This document shows, piece by piece, positions 1 through 7,571 of a stretch of 45,155 nt of DNA (within the stretch, counting starts at the first letter, position 1; every line of letters begins with the position of its first letter). A model generated the notes under the pieces. The model worked only from the letters and a program-made list of their open reading frames with translations, had not been told where the DNA came from and made no database searches. Location of the stretch: positions 1 to 45,155 of the forward strand of contig JAOZOO010000011.1 of NCBI GenBank assembly GCA_029933225.1, written 5' to 3'. Both the position numbers and the translations under genes were made by a program. The DNA is from Bacteroidales bacterium (GTDB taxonomy: Bacteria > Bacteroidota > Bacteroidia > Bacteroidales > F082).

Positions 1-2
1 CC

Positions 3-110
3 TTACCGGTTTCAACTGAAACAAACAGGTTTGTTTTTGGAGTAATCTCTGTTATTTATCTTTTGTCACAATTTCTGATAAGAAAGCTTAAAAAGCCTGT
101 TTCCGAATAA
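3..110 (+). CDS. C-terminal end of a membrane protein (5' partial)
   Basis: An open frame enters from the left edge and ends with TAA at 108-110, giving 35 residues. It contains one hydrophobic stretch (roughly residues 10-25) followed by a basic tail (RKLKKPVSE), which is the usual look of a last membrane helix with a cytoplasmic end. It converges on the HU gene and shares the bidirectional terminator at 147-178. The family cannot be named from so short a piece. A chance open frame is possible, but the hydrophobic-then-basic pattern and the terminator placed just after the stop favour a real gene. Confidence 0.45.
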   Translation, partial: LPVSTETNRFVFGVISVIYLLSQFLIRKLKKPVSE

Positions 111-146
111 TTTATTGGTTACAGCCAACGAAATATTCAAACATAA

Positions 147-178
147 AAAAGGCTGCTTCCTTCAGGAAGCAGCCTTTT
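147..178. terminator. Bidirectional rho-independent terminator
   Basis: A perfect 14-bp stem (147-160 paired with 165-178) has a 4-nt TTCA loop. It is followed by a T-rich run on the plus strand (to about 187) and by six T on the minus strand (the A run at 145-150). It sits between the convergent partial membrane protein gene and the HU gene and can serve both. Confidence 0.9.
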
Positions 179-196
179 GTCTTTTTTCAGCTCTGA

Positions 197-466
197 TTAA
201 ACTTTCGAGCTCAAATCAGCACCTGCCTTGAATTTAACAACTTTCTTTGCAGCGATATTAATTTCCTGGCCGGTTTGTGGATTACGTCCTTTGCGTGCAG
301 CTCTCTCGGAAACGGAGAATGAACCGAATCCTACCATTGCAACACGATCGCCTTTTTTAAGCGCATCGGTAGTAGCCCCGATAAACGAATCAAGTGCTTT
401 TTTTGCCTGTGCTTTGCTAATGCCTGCACCTGCAGCCATAGCATCGATTAATTCAGCTTTGTTCAT
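197..466 (-). CDS. hup: HU family DNA-binding protein
   Basis: This 89-residue protein matches the length and sequence pattern of HU, the small dimeric histone-like protein that bends and compacts DNA in the nucleoid. It shows the N-terminal [10 protein letters not shown] helix, the VGFGSFSV core, and the DNA-binding arm with the [10 protein letters not shown] signature whose proline intercalates into DNA. The C-terminal end ([10 protein letters not shown]) is also typical. It is monocistronic: its own promoter is seen at 507-537 and a strong terminator at 147-178. The start has no Shine-Dalgarno, only an A-rich upstream stretch, as is usual in Bacteroidota. HU and IHF belong to one superfamily, but the sequence is closer to HU. 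Confidence 0.97.
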   Translation of the reverse strand: MNKAELIDAMAAGAGISKAQAKKALDSFIGATTDALKKGDRVAMVGFGSFSVSERAARKGRNPQTGQEINIAAKKVVKFKAGADLSSKV

Positions 467-506
467 CTTAAAAAAGTTTTAATTAATTAAAAAATTTAAC
501 TGCAAA

Positions 507-537
507 CAAAAATAAGTGATATCTCTAAAAAATCAAG
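507..537 (-). promoter_or_regulatory. Bacteroidota-type promoter of the HU gene
   Basis: On the minus strand TATTTTTG (514 to 507) matches the -7 consensus TAnnTTTG. A CTTG (537 to 534) lies 19 nt upstream, the usual -33 spacing. The element is about 40 nt from the HU start codon. Confidence 0.6.
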
Positions 538-679
538 TGAAAATGGCCTAAAACCCTTGAATTTGTTAATAAAACGGTGATTTTGTTAATAACCCCGGCC
601 AAAAATCGGGAAAATCAGGTGCTTTTTAATCGATTCTTGCGCTTTACTACGGTTAACGGGGATTTCAAAAGGATAAGGC

Positions 680-1651
680 TTACACAAATCTTTCAACTCG
701 TTCCAGGTTAAATCCGCGGAGAAAATCCGAAACAGACAGTCGCTTTTTTCCCTGAAGCTGCACTTCGAGCAGATGGACAAAACCATTCGAAGCACTTACT
801 TTTAAAAATCTCTTGCCATCTGATAAAAAAGCGCCCACGGGGCCGGGTTTATCATCCGGCTCGGGCAGGGTGCGATAGAGCTTCATCATCAACGTTTTTC
901 CGTCTTTAAGCTTTAGCATCGTAAATGCTGCGGGATATGGACTCAATCCACGGACTTTATTGTGAATATTCCTCACTTCTTCATTCCAGTCAATCCGGCA
1001 ATCTTCTTTAAATAACTTGGGAGCCGGATACAATACACCGAACTTATTATGAAGTTCACCCTGCGAAACAGGAACCACCCTGTTATGAATAATATCTTCG
1101 ACCGTCCTGACAACCAGTTTTGCTCCCTCGTGCATCATCCGGTCGTGCAAATGGCCGAAATCTTCATCTTCTTCAATTTCGATCTTTACCTGGTGGATTA
1201 TTTTTCCGGTATCTATTTTCTTATCAAGAAAAAAGGTGGTCAATCCGGTTATCTTTTCACCCCGCATAATGGCATGATTGATGGGCGCTGCCCCACGATA
1301 CTGCGGCAAAAGGGATGCATGAAGGTTGAACGTTCCAAGCCGTGGCAAACTCCAGACCATTTCTGGCAACATACGGAAGGCAACCACCACCTGCAGATCA
1401 GGTTTCAGTTCCCTGAGTTGTTCGATAAAAGCAGGGTCTTTCAAATTTACAGGCTGCAAAATATTGAGCCCTTTCTCCAGAGCATATTCCTTAACCGGTG
1501 AGAAGCGTATCTTTCTTCCCCGTCCGGCCTCTTTATCAGGCGCTGTTATCACACCTTTAATATTATAGCCGGCATCCACGAGAGCACCAAGGCTGGGAAC
1601 CGCAAATTCAGGCGTCCCCATAAAGACAATATTCACATCCCTGTTTTCCAT
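680..1651 (-). CDS. fmt: Methionyl-tRNA formyltransferase
   Basis: Fmt transfers a formyl group from 10-formyl-tetrahydrofolate to Met-tRNA(fMet) in the cytoplasm, preparing the initiator tRNA. The 323-residue product has the usual length. The N-terminal formyltransferase domain begins with IVFMGTPEFAVPSL. The catalytic region holds FNLHASLLPQYRGAAPINHAI (Asn, His and the SLLP loop), followed by GEKITGLTTFFLDKKIDTG with the conserved Asp. The C-terminal OB-like domain (about residues 215-320) carries the GLSPYPAAF motif. It lies 60 nt downstream of the TPR gene but is separated from it by a terminator hairpin, so it is probably expressed partly on its own. The gene 213 nt upstream of HU is co-directional, but HU has its own promoter. 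Confidence 0.96.
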   Translation of the reverse strand: MENRDVNIVFMGTPEFAVPSLGALVDAGYNIKGVITAPDKEAGRGRKIRFSPVKEYALEKGLNILQPVNLKDPAFIEQLRELKPDLQVVVAFRMLPEMVWSLPRLGTFNLHASLLPQYRGAAPINHAIMRGEKITGLTTFFLDKKIDTGKIIHQVKIEIEEDEDFGHLHDRMMHEGAKLVVRTVEDIIHNRVVPVSQGELHNKFGVLYPAPKLFKEDCRIDWNEEVRNIHNKVRGLSPYPAAFTMLKLKDGKTLMMKLYRTLPEPDDKPGPVGAFLSDGKRFLKVSASNGFVHLLEVQLQGKKRLSVSDFLRGFNLERVERFV

Positions 1652-1663
1652 ATCAGCGAAAAT

Positions 1664-1694
1664 AAAAAAACCCGGCGTTCAAACACCGGGTTTT
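1664..1694 (-). terminator. Terminator between the TPR gene and fmt
   Basis: A 9-bp stem (1667-1675 with 1686-1694) and a 10-nt loop are followed on the minus strand by a T run (A run at 1664-1670). It sits just after the TPR gene stop. Some read-through into fmt is possible. Confidence 0.75.
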
Positions 1695-1711
1695 ATCTGA
1701 ATTTTCTTCGT

Positions 1712-2413
1712 CTATTCTTTTTCTTTCATCGCAGTTGCCCGCCCGATATATTTTTCAATGGTTCTGCCTTCTTCTGATTGGGGGTATTTATCTTTTATCC
1801 GTTGGTAAACATCAAGGGCATCATCATATTCACCCATCAGTTCATAAACCTGTCCGGCTTTCTTCAGGAACAATGGCGTAGTGAAATTGTTTTCATTCTC
1901 ATTGGCAGCTTCAAGGTAATAACCCACTGCTTTTTCCCTGTCTCCCAGTTCCAGATAAGCATCTCCAATAGCTCCGCGGGCCATGGGTTCAACCATTTCA
2001 TCGTCCGCATCAAAATCTTCAAGATAATTGATCGCCTGGTCATACTGTCCTTTTTTCAGGAAACAGATACCCGCATAATAATTAGCAAGATTACCCGGTT
2101 TGGTGTTGCCATAATCATCAATAATATCGAGAAAACCAAGGTTGTTTCCGTCTCCGTATAATGCTTTATCCAGCGAGTCGGCAGCAAAGAATTGCTGGGC
2201 CATAAAAATTTGTTCCTCGGCTTCCTGTGTTTTGGGTTCGATAATGTACCGCTGATATCCGAAATAACCCAAAACAACAACGACGATAATTCCGATAACA
2301 ATCAGTATAGCCGTTTGATTTTTAACGATAAACACTTCGGTTTTGGTTAGTGTTTCATCAATGTTCTCTAACCGCTGATCGCCTTTGATTTCTTTTTCCT
2401 TCTTTTTTGACAT
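1712..2413 (-). CDS. Membrane-anchored tetratricopeptide protein, YfgM-like
   Basis: From Met at 2413 the product has 233 residues: a charged cytoplasmic N-terminus (MSKKKEKEIKGDQ), one transmembrane helix at about residues 32-52 (AILIVIGIIVVVVLGYFGY), and a C-terminal region with four or so TPR-like repeats (for example AGICFLKKGQYDQAINYLED and AGQVYELMGEYDDALDVYQR). The arrangement matches the YfgM/TPR_21 type, an ancillary SecYEG-associated factor in proteobacteria; in this phylum the role is only inferred. An in-frame start 16 codons upstream (2461) is rejected because a -7 promoter element (2436-2443) lies inside that extension. Transcription is divergent from the DUF4412-like gene. Confidence 0.8.
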   Translation of the reverse strand: MSKKKEKEIKGDQRLENIDETLTKTEVFIVKNQTAILIVIGIIVVVVLGYFGYQRYIIEPKTQEAEEQIFMAQQFFAADSLDKALYGDGNNLGFLDIIDDYGNTKPGNLANYYAGICFLKKGQYDQAINYLEDFDADDEMVEPMARGAIGDAYLELGDREKAVGYYLEAANENENNFTTPLFLKKAGQVYELMGEYDDALDVYQRIKDKYPQSEEGRTIEKYIGRATAMKEKE

Positions 2414-2435
2414 TCCTGTTTTATTTTTGAGGTTG

Positions 2436-2443
2436 CAAAAGTA
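2436..2443 (-). promoter_or_regulatory. -7 element of the TPR gene
   Basis: TACTTTTG on the minus strand matches TAnnTTTG and lies about 23 nt upstream of the chosen start at 2413. This decides for the shorter start. No clear -33 element is seen at the ideal distance. Confidence 0.5.
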
Positions 2444-2483
2444 TATTTTTCTGAAAAACAAATTGCACCCCCGGCATATTTTT

Positions 2484-2491
2484 TAATTTTG
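2484..2491 (+). promoter_or_regulatory. -7 element of the DUF4412-like gene
   Basis: TAATTTTG matches TAnnTTTG. A TTG at 2463-2465 lies 18 nt upstream as a possible -33 contact. The leader would be about 60 nt. Confidence 0.5.
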
Positions 2492-2556
2492 TCTGCTAAT
2501 CAGGTTCTTTTCGGCTGGCAAGACCTTTTAAATCCTTCTTTAACAGCATTATACCA

Positions 2557-3363
2557 ATGGCCCTATACAAATTCATCCGTTTGTTTTTTTTGTTTTCGAT
2601 AATGATGACCTCATTTCAGTCATTTTGCGGATGGATCATTTCGGAGAAAAGCACGGATGAAAAGGGCAATTCACAGGTTCAAACCATCAGGGTGCAAAAC
2701 AATCTGATCCGTTTTGATGATGACGCAACCCTGACCGTATTCGACCTGAATGAACAATCGGTGATCATTGCTTTTAAAGGGAAAAAGATTTTCTGGTCGG
2801 GCTCGCTGCAGGAATTCAAAGACGGTATTACCGGGGCATTCAGAAAACAAATGCAGTATTTGATCAACAATGCGCCGGAAGATCAACGGTATTATTTCGA
2901 AAATCTGTTTCAAAACTATCTGGAAACGATCAGCCGGCAACCCGAAAAAAAGCAGGTTGATCTGAAGATAAAGGAATTAGAATCTGGTATTATGATTAAA
3001 GGTTTTAAGACAAATAAATTCAACGTCTATGTGAACGACACACTGAAAGAAACGCTCTGGATCACGGAACAGATCAATCCTTATGCCGGAATTGATATGG
3101 AAAAGCTCCTCGCCTTCAATAAAGAGTTAAGCCCCTTTGACGAACATAACAGCTACGCATTAACAGCCGGATACCTTGATCTGATAAAGAAAGGAATGAC
3201 AGTCAGATCGGTAATCCATTATACCGGTCACGAAAAAATAACAACAGAAGTTAAAGAAATACAAAAAATCGATTTGCAACCGGAAGAATTCGGACCGCCG
3301 CAGGGATTTCGTAAAGTGGAACTGACCGAACTGCTAAACGGGTTCAGCGGAATAAATGAATAA
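2557..3363 (+). CDS. Exported protein, DUF4412-like
   Basis: The 268-residue product begins with a basic residue pair and a hydrophobic signal peptide (about residues 1-24, ending near SFCG). The rest is a soluble β-rich protein. It opens with a repeated-strand pattern (IRVQNNLIRFDDD, LTVFDLNEQSVIIAF, KGKKIFWSG), which resembles the DUF4412 family of periplasmic or outer-membrane-associated proteins that report on or bind a small ligand; the molecular role is unknown. A central charged helix (residues 90-130) separates this from a second β region containing ITEQINPYAGIDMEKL. The gene is divergent from the TPR gene and followed by a perfect palindrome and the S9 peptidase gene, 74 nt away. The family call is by pattern only. 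Confidence 0.6.
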   Translation: MALYKFIRLFFLFSIMMTSFQSFCGWIISEKSTDEKGNSQVQTIRVQNNLIRFDDDATLTVFDLNEQSVIIAFKGKKIFWSGSLQEFKDGITGAFRKQMQYLINNAPEDQRYYFENLFQNYLETISRQPEKKQVDLKIKELESGIMIKGFKTNKFNVYVNDTLKETLWITEQINPYAGIDMEKLLAFNKELSPFDEHNSYALTAGYLDLIKKGMTVRSVIHYTGHEKITTEVKEIQKIDLQPEEFGPPQGFRKVELTELLNGFSGINE

Positions 3364-3378
3364 AATAAAGCATCAGTT

Positions 3379-3406
3379 TGAACCGACGGGTTAACCCGTC
3401 GGTTCA
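3379..3406. repeat. Perfect 28-bp intergenic palindrome
   Basis: Each 14-nt half reads TGAACCGACGGGTT outward-in, with no spacer. There is no T tract after it, so it is a poor intrinsic terminator. It lies in the 74-nt gap between two co-directional genes. Its form is that of a dispersed REP-like element or a mRNA 3'-end-stabilizing stem. Confidence 0.8.
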
Positions 3407-3437
3407 CTGAAAATAATTATCTCAAAATTAAAAGCAC

Positions 3438-6047
3438 ATGAGAATCAAACATTTTACTTTTCTTTTGGCGGTTTTGTGGTCATTAAACATGATTGCACAA
3501 AATAACGACACGGCAACAATCAGTTTAACCATTGAAAACTGGCTTTCTGCCGGGCCTGTTCCGTTCCACCTCCCGGCATTTCATGATCAGAACAACCTGG
3601 ATGGTAAAACTTTTCAACCGGCTGACCTGTTGAAAATGCATCTTAAAAAAATTGAAAAACCGGTGGCCGGAGAACTTTTTATTGATTCCGGAGGAAATGA
3701 GATTATCTGGAAAAAAGCAAAATCGGGAAAAAGCGGAAATATGCCTGGATCCTATTCTCACGATAGTGAATATGCTGTCAACTGGCAGGCCGTTTATGCA
3801 AATGTGTCGGAATGGATGGAACCGGAGGTGAAAATCACTACGCCGCAATGTTTTGAACTCTATGTGGATGGCAAAAAGAAGGCATCCCGGTATTCGTTTA
3901 CAAAAAATGACAAAGAACCCAAAGCCGTTGAAAAGCAAATTAAACTGGAACCTGGCAAACATCTGTTTGTTATCAAATCTCTTTATCATAAAGAAGAGAA
4001 CGGAAAGCCGTGGAACGTTAAAATGGATTTTTCTTTCAACCTGGAAGAAAATGAGGCAATCTCTTTCGGCATTGCCCCCGAAAGGTTTATGGACATTGAA
4101 CACTTGTTGCTGGGCCAGCATCTGCAATCCATAGCGCTTTCACCTGATGGTAAGCTGGTGATGATCAATTTCAAAGAGGTTTATCCTCCTACCGGAAAAT
4201 CCGAAAGATGGTTTGTAATCAAAGAGCGGGAAACAGGCAATATTGTTTACACTTCCGAATATACCGATATCAATCGGGCAGAATGGGCGCCTACAGGGCA
4301 TCAGATCAGCTTTACGGCGGAAGCCGCAGGTAAGAACAATTTTATCCTGCTTGATCTGGATACTTTTGAAAAAAAGGTGTTGCTTGAAAACATTAAGCAC
4401 TTCAGTGGTTACCAGTGGTCGCCGAAAGGAGATTTCATTGTTTATTCTCTTTCGGAAAAACCATCCGCAAAAAAGAAAGACGTTTACCAGGTGGAAGGTA
4501 TGCCCGACCGCTGGCCCTGGTGGCGAAACCGTTCGCAGCTTTACCAGTTGAACCTCACCGACCTTTCCTCGCGAAGACTGACTTATGGTTATCTTTCGAA
4601 TGATCTCCAGGATATCCGTCCTGACGGTCAAAAGCTGCTGATCTCCCACAGTTTTCCCGATTTTACAGCCCGTCCATATTCCCGTCAGGTAATGATGGAG
4701 CTGAACCTGACGGACCTTTCCGTGGACACGTTGTGGAATCAGAATTACGGCGGGAGAGCATCTTATTCCCCTGACGGCAGCAAACTACTGGTTACCGGCA
4801 GCCCGGTGATGTTTGGCGAAAAAGGAACAAACGTGAAACCGGGGCAGATACCCAATGATTATGATACACAGGCCTATATTTACGATTTAAAAACAGGCAG
4901 AGCGGATGCCATAACCAGAGAATTCAATCCCACTATCGAACGTGCCCGCTGGAATCCCGTTGACGGCCTGATCTATTTCCTCGTCGAAGACAGAACATAT
5001 AAAAAGGTATTTATCTACAACCCTGACAACAACCAATTTATAAATATCGGGGTAAAAACAGATGTGGTAAAAAACTTTGACCTGGCTTCTTCTTCTCCGT
5101 GGCTGGCCTATACCGGAACAAATATATCATACCCCGCAACGGGTTATATTGTGAACCTGCAGGAGAAAAGCCAAACCATATTCTGTGACCCGGAAAAAGA
5201 CTTTTTTGCCGATGTACGTTTCGGAAAAACCAAAGACTGGGATTTCAAAAACGACAGCGGTGTGACCATCGAAGGCAGAATATACTACCCTCCCGATTTT
5301 GACAAAAACAAAAAATATCCTGTTATTGTTTATTATTACGGGGGTACAAGCCCGACAGAACGCAGTTTCCGTGGGCGATACCCTAAAAACCTGTTTGCCG
5401 CCATGGGCTACATTGTTTACGTTTTGCAGCCCAGCGGGGCTACCGGTTACGGGCAGGTTTTCTCGGCACAACATGTGAACAACTGGGGAAAGACCGTTGC
5501 CGACGAGATCATTAAAGGCACAAAACTGTTTATCAAAGACCACCCGTTCGTGAACCCTGAAAGTGTGGGTTGTATGGGAGCATCTTATGGCGGGTTTATG
5601 ACCATGCTGCTGACCACCCGTACAGATATTTTTTCGGCTGCCATCGCTCATGCAGGCATCAGCGATATTTCTTCTTACTGGGGTGAAGGATACTGGGGTT
5701 ATCTGTACAACTCTGTGGCCTCGGCCAACAGCTTTCCGTGGAACAACCGGCAAATGTATGTTGACCAGAGCCCGCTGTTCCATGCCGACAAGGTGAATAC
5801 ACCCCTGCTGCTGATACTCGGTGATGCCGACACCAATGTCCCGCCCGGGGAAAGTATCCAGATGTACACAGCGCTTAAGTTATTGGGCAAACCCGTTGCT
5901 TTGGTCGAGGTTGCCGGACAGAATCATCATATTGTCGATTACAAGAAACGGATCGTGTGGCAAAAAACCATTCTCGCCTGGTTTGACAGATGGTTGAAAA
6001 ACCAGCCGGGCTGGTGGAAAGATCTTTATCCTGAAAAAGATTTGTAA
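3438..6047 (+). CDS. S9 family serine peptidase (prolyl oligopeptidase/DPP type), exported
   Basis: The 869-residue product has a signal peptide (about 1-20, ending in NMIAQ), an N-terminal β-rich domain to about residue 205, a β-propeller region with repeated SPDGK-type blades (about 230-600), and a C-terminal α/β-hydrolase domain. The catalytic Ser716 is in GASYGG, Asp798 in GDADTNVP, and His830 in QNHHI, the usual order and spacing of the S9 triad. Such enzymes remove or cut short peptides in the periplasm or outside the cell and serve amino-acid nutrition. No Glu-Glu dipeptide-anchoring motif of classical DPP4 was identified, so aminopeptidase versus dipeptidyl-peptidase activity cannot be told. 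The trmH-like gene follows after 8 nt and is probably co-transcribed. Confidence 0.9.
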   Translation: MRIKHFTFLLAVLWSLNMIAQNNDTATISLTIENWLSAGPVPFHLPAFHDQNNLDGKTFQPADLLKMHLKKIEKPVAGELFIDSGGNEIIWKKAKSGKSGNMPGSYSHDSEYAVNWQAVYANVSEWMEPEVKITTPQCFELYVDGKKKASRYSFTKNDKEPKAVEKQIKLEPGKHLFVIKSLYHKEENGKPWNVKMDFSFNLEENEAISFGIAPERFMDIEHLLLGQHLQSIALSPDGKLVMINFKEVYPPTGKSERWFVIKERETGNIVYTSEYTDINRAEWAPTGHQISFTAEAAGKNNFILLDLDTFEKKVLLENIKHFSGYQWSPKGDFIVYSLSEKPSAKKKDVYQVEGMPDRWPWWRNRSQLYQLNLTDLSSRRLTYGYLSNDLQDIRPDGQKLLISHSFPDFTARPYSRQVMMELNLTDLSVDTLWNQNYGGRASYSPDGSKLLVTGSPVMFGEKGTNVKPGQIPNDYDTQAYIYDLKTGRADAITREFNPTIERARWNPVDGLIYFLVEDRTYKKVFIYNPDNNQFINIGVKTDVVKNFDLASSSPWLAYTGTNISYPATGYIVNLQEKSQTIFCDPEKDFFADVRFGKTKDWDFKNDSGVTIEGRIYYPPDFDKNKKYPVIVYYYGGTSPTERSFRGRYPKNLFAAMGYIVYVLQPSGATGYGQVFSAQHVNNWGKTVADEIIKGTKLFIKDHPFVNPESVGCMGASYGGFMTMLLTTRTDIFSAAIAHAGISDISSYWGEGYWGYLYNSVASANSFPWNNRQMYVDQSPLFHADKVNTPLLLILGDADTNVPPGESIQMYTALKLLGKPVALVEVAGQNHHIVDYKKRIVWQKTILAWFDRWLKNQPGWWKDLYPEKDL

Positions 6048-6055
6048 CAAGAAAA

Positions 6056-6742
6056 ATGGACAAAAAAACAACAAGGGCATTGCTTGAATACATGCAGCAG
6101 TTCATTACGGAAGAACGAAAACAATTGTTTGAAAAAATATTGAACTACCGCACCCGCCACATTACCGTGGTACTTGAAGACATCTACCAGCCGCATAACG
6201 CCAGCGCCGTATTGCGGAGTTGCGATCTGACCGGTGTGCAGGATGTCCACATCATCGAAAACAAAAACAAGTATGATGTCAATCCCGATGTGGCATTGGG
6301 GTCTTTCAAATGGCTTAACCTGATAAAATATAACGATACGGAAGACAACACCCTGCCTGCTTTTCAAAAGCTGAAAGACCAGGGATACCGTATCATTGCC
6401 ACCACTCCGCACAAGGATGAGCAGACCCTGGACACCATCCCGCTTGAAGGGAAAATGGCACTGGTCTTCGGCACCGAACTCACCGGATTAAGCAAAACAG
6501 CCATCGATCATGCCGACGAGTATCTCAAAATCCCCATGTACGGTTTCACGGAAAGTTACAACATTTCCGTTTCGGCAGCACTCATTCTTTTTACGCTTAC
6601 GGAACGTCTCCGTCAGTCGGACATCCCCTGGCAGCTTTCCGAAAAGGAAAAACTGGATATCAGGCTGGAATGGGTAAAACGCACATTGCGCAAAGCGGAT
6701 ATTTACGAAAAGGAATTTTTAAAACTTCATCGGAAAAAATAA
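6056..6742 (+). CDS. trmH: SpoU/TrmH family RNA 2'-O-ribose methyltransferase
   Basis: This 228-residue protein is a knotted (SPOUT) methyltransferase that uses S-adenosylmethionine. The three SpoU motifs are clear: NASAVLRSCDLTGVQDVH (motif 1, with the catalytic Asn and Arg), LVFGTELTGLS (motif 2), and IPMYGFTESYNISVSAALI (motif 3, the knot that binds the cofactor). An N-terminal helix and a C-terminal helical tail (about 190-228) match TrmH, which methylates G18 of tRNA, more closely than the rRNA enzyme RlmB, which has an extra substrate-binding domain. The exact target is inferred. It follows the S9 peptidase by 8 nt, a spacing that suggests one transcript, although the functions look unrelated. 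Confidence 0.85.
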   Translation: MDKKTTRALLEYMQQFITEERKQLFEKILNYRTRHITVVLEDIYQPHNASAVLRSCDLTGVQDVHIIENKNKYDVNPDVALGSFKWLNLIKYNDTEDNTLPAFQKLKDQGYRIIATTPHKDEQTLDTIPLEGKMALVFGTELTGLSKTAIDHADEYLKIPMYGFTESYNISVSAALILFTLTERLRQSDIPWQLSEKEKLDIRLEWVKRTLRKADIYEKEFLKLHRKK

Positions 6743-6744
6743 GG

Positions 6745-6775
6745 GTTGACAAGATGATTAATTTTCATAATTTTA
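6745..6775 (+). promoter_or_regulatory. Promoter of the bTHX gene
   Basis: GTTG (6745-6748) lies 19 nt upstream of TAATTTTA (6768-6775), near the Bacteroidota consensus with one mismatch at the last position. A second, overlapping TAATTTTC is at 6759-6766. The leader would be about 25 nt. Confidence 0.5.
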
Positions 6776-6808
6776 CACCTTCATTTTAAAATTAATAAAC
6801 TTACAATT

Positions 6809-7309
6809 ATGGGAAAAGGAGATAAAAAAACCAAAAGAGGAAAAATCATAAAAGGTTCTTACGGCGTCAGAAGGCCCCGTAAAAAAGCAAAAGTATTCGT
6901 ATCTGTTAAAAAGAAGAAAGAGGAAAAACCTGTTGCAGCAGTAGAAACCGAAGAAAAGAAAGAAACAAAACCAAAAGCCACCCGGAAAAAGGCACCGGCC
7001 AAAAAAGAGACTAAACCGGCTGAACCGGTAACTGAAGCCAAAGTGGAAAAAGTTGAGGAAATACCTCCCGCTGCCGAAAAACCAAAAGCCGAGGAGAAAA
7101 AGGCAGAGGAACCCAAAGCTGAAGAGACAAAAGCAGAAGTGAAGGAAGAACCCAAGAAAGAAGAAAAACCCAAAGCCACGGCAAAAAAGAAAGCTCCTGC
7201 AAAAAAACCGGCTGCAAAGAAAACCGTGAAAAAAGAAGAAGCCAAAGAGGCCCCAAAAGAAGAAGTGAAGGAAGAACCCAGGAAAGAAGAAGAAAAACCG
7301 GAAAAATAA
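6809..7309 (+). CDS. 30S ribosomal protein bTHX with a long Lys/Glu/Ala/Pro tail
   Basis: Residues 1-26 (MGKGDKKTKRGKI then GSYGVRRPRK) are a clean match to bTHX, the very small basic protein that sits in the head of the 30S subunit. The family is normally only about 25-60 residues long, whereas this product has 166. The remaining 130 residues are low-complexity, made of K, E, A, P and T. They contain two copies of KPKAT.KKAPAKK (residues 54-66 and 120-133) and two of VKEEP.KEE (from residues 111 and 153), so the tail grew by duplication. The tail resembles histone-H1-like or HU-tail sequences and is likely disordered. The gene has its own promoter and a strong terminator, so it is monocistronic. 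Confidence 0.8.
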   Translation: MGKGDKKTKRGKIIKGSYGVRRPRKKAKVFVSVKKKKEEKPVAAVETEEKKETKPKATRKKAPAKKETKPAEPVTEAKVEKVEEIPPAAEKPKAEEKKAEEPKAEETKAEVKEEPKKEEKPKATAKKKAPAKKPAAKKTVKKEEAKEAPKEEVKEEPRKEEEKPEK

Positions 7310-7356
7310 GCAGCTTTACATTACAGGCACAAAACCAAATTCATGAATATACTCCG

Positions 7357-7383
7357 GCGGGCCCCAAGAGGCCCGCTTTTTTT
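7357..7383 (+). terminator. Terminator of the bTHX gene
   Basis: A 7-bp all-GC stem (GCGGGCC at 7357-7363, GGCCCGC at 7370-7376) with a 6-nt loop is followed by seven T. The rest of the gap to 7571 holds nothing else recognizable. Confidence 0.9.
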
Positions 7384-7571
7384 ATTTAAGAAAACCAGAC
7401 CATTTGCGCATTCGCGGCTATTTATTTTTCATTTTGCAGGTTATAACCAGCAATATCCTGCTTTTTTTGTAGGTTGCAACCTACAATTTACATTCCCGGC
7501 GGTGGACGACATCGAATACAGTTACAAAAACAAAATACCACTCTGGCTTTTCGGGGTTCTGTATTGAGACT

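Noticed and set aside
6746-6751. TTGACA as a sigma-70 -35 box before bTHX
   Set aside because: No TATAAT at 17 nt; the Bacteroidota-type -7 element at the proper distance explains the site better.
7343-7567. 74-codon plus-strand open frame after bTHX
   Set aside because: It runs through the terminator stem at 7357-7376 and has no promoter or recognizable domain.
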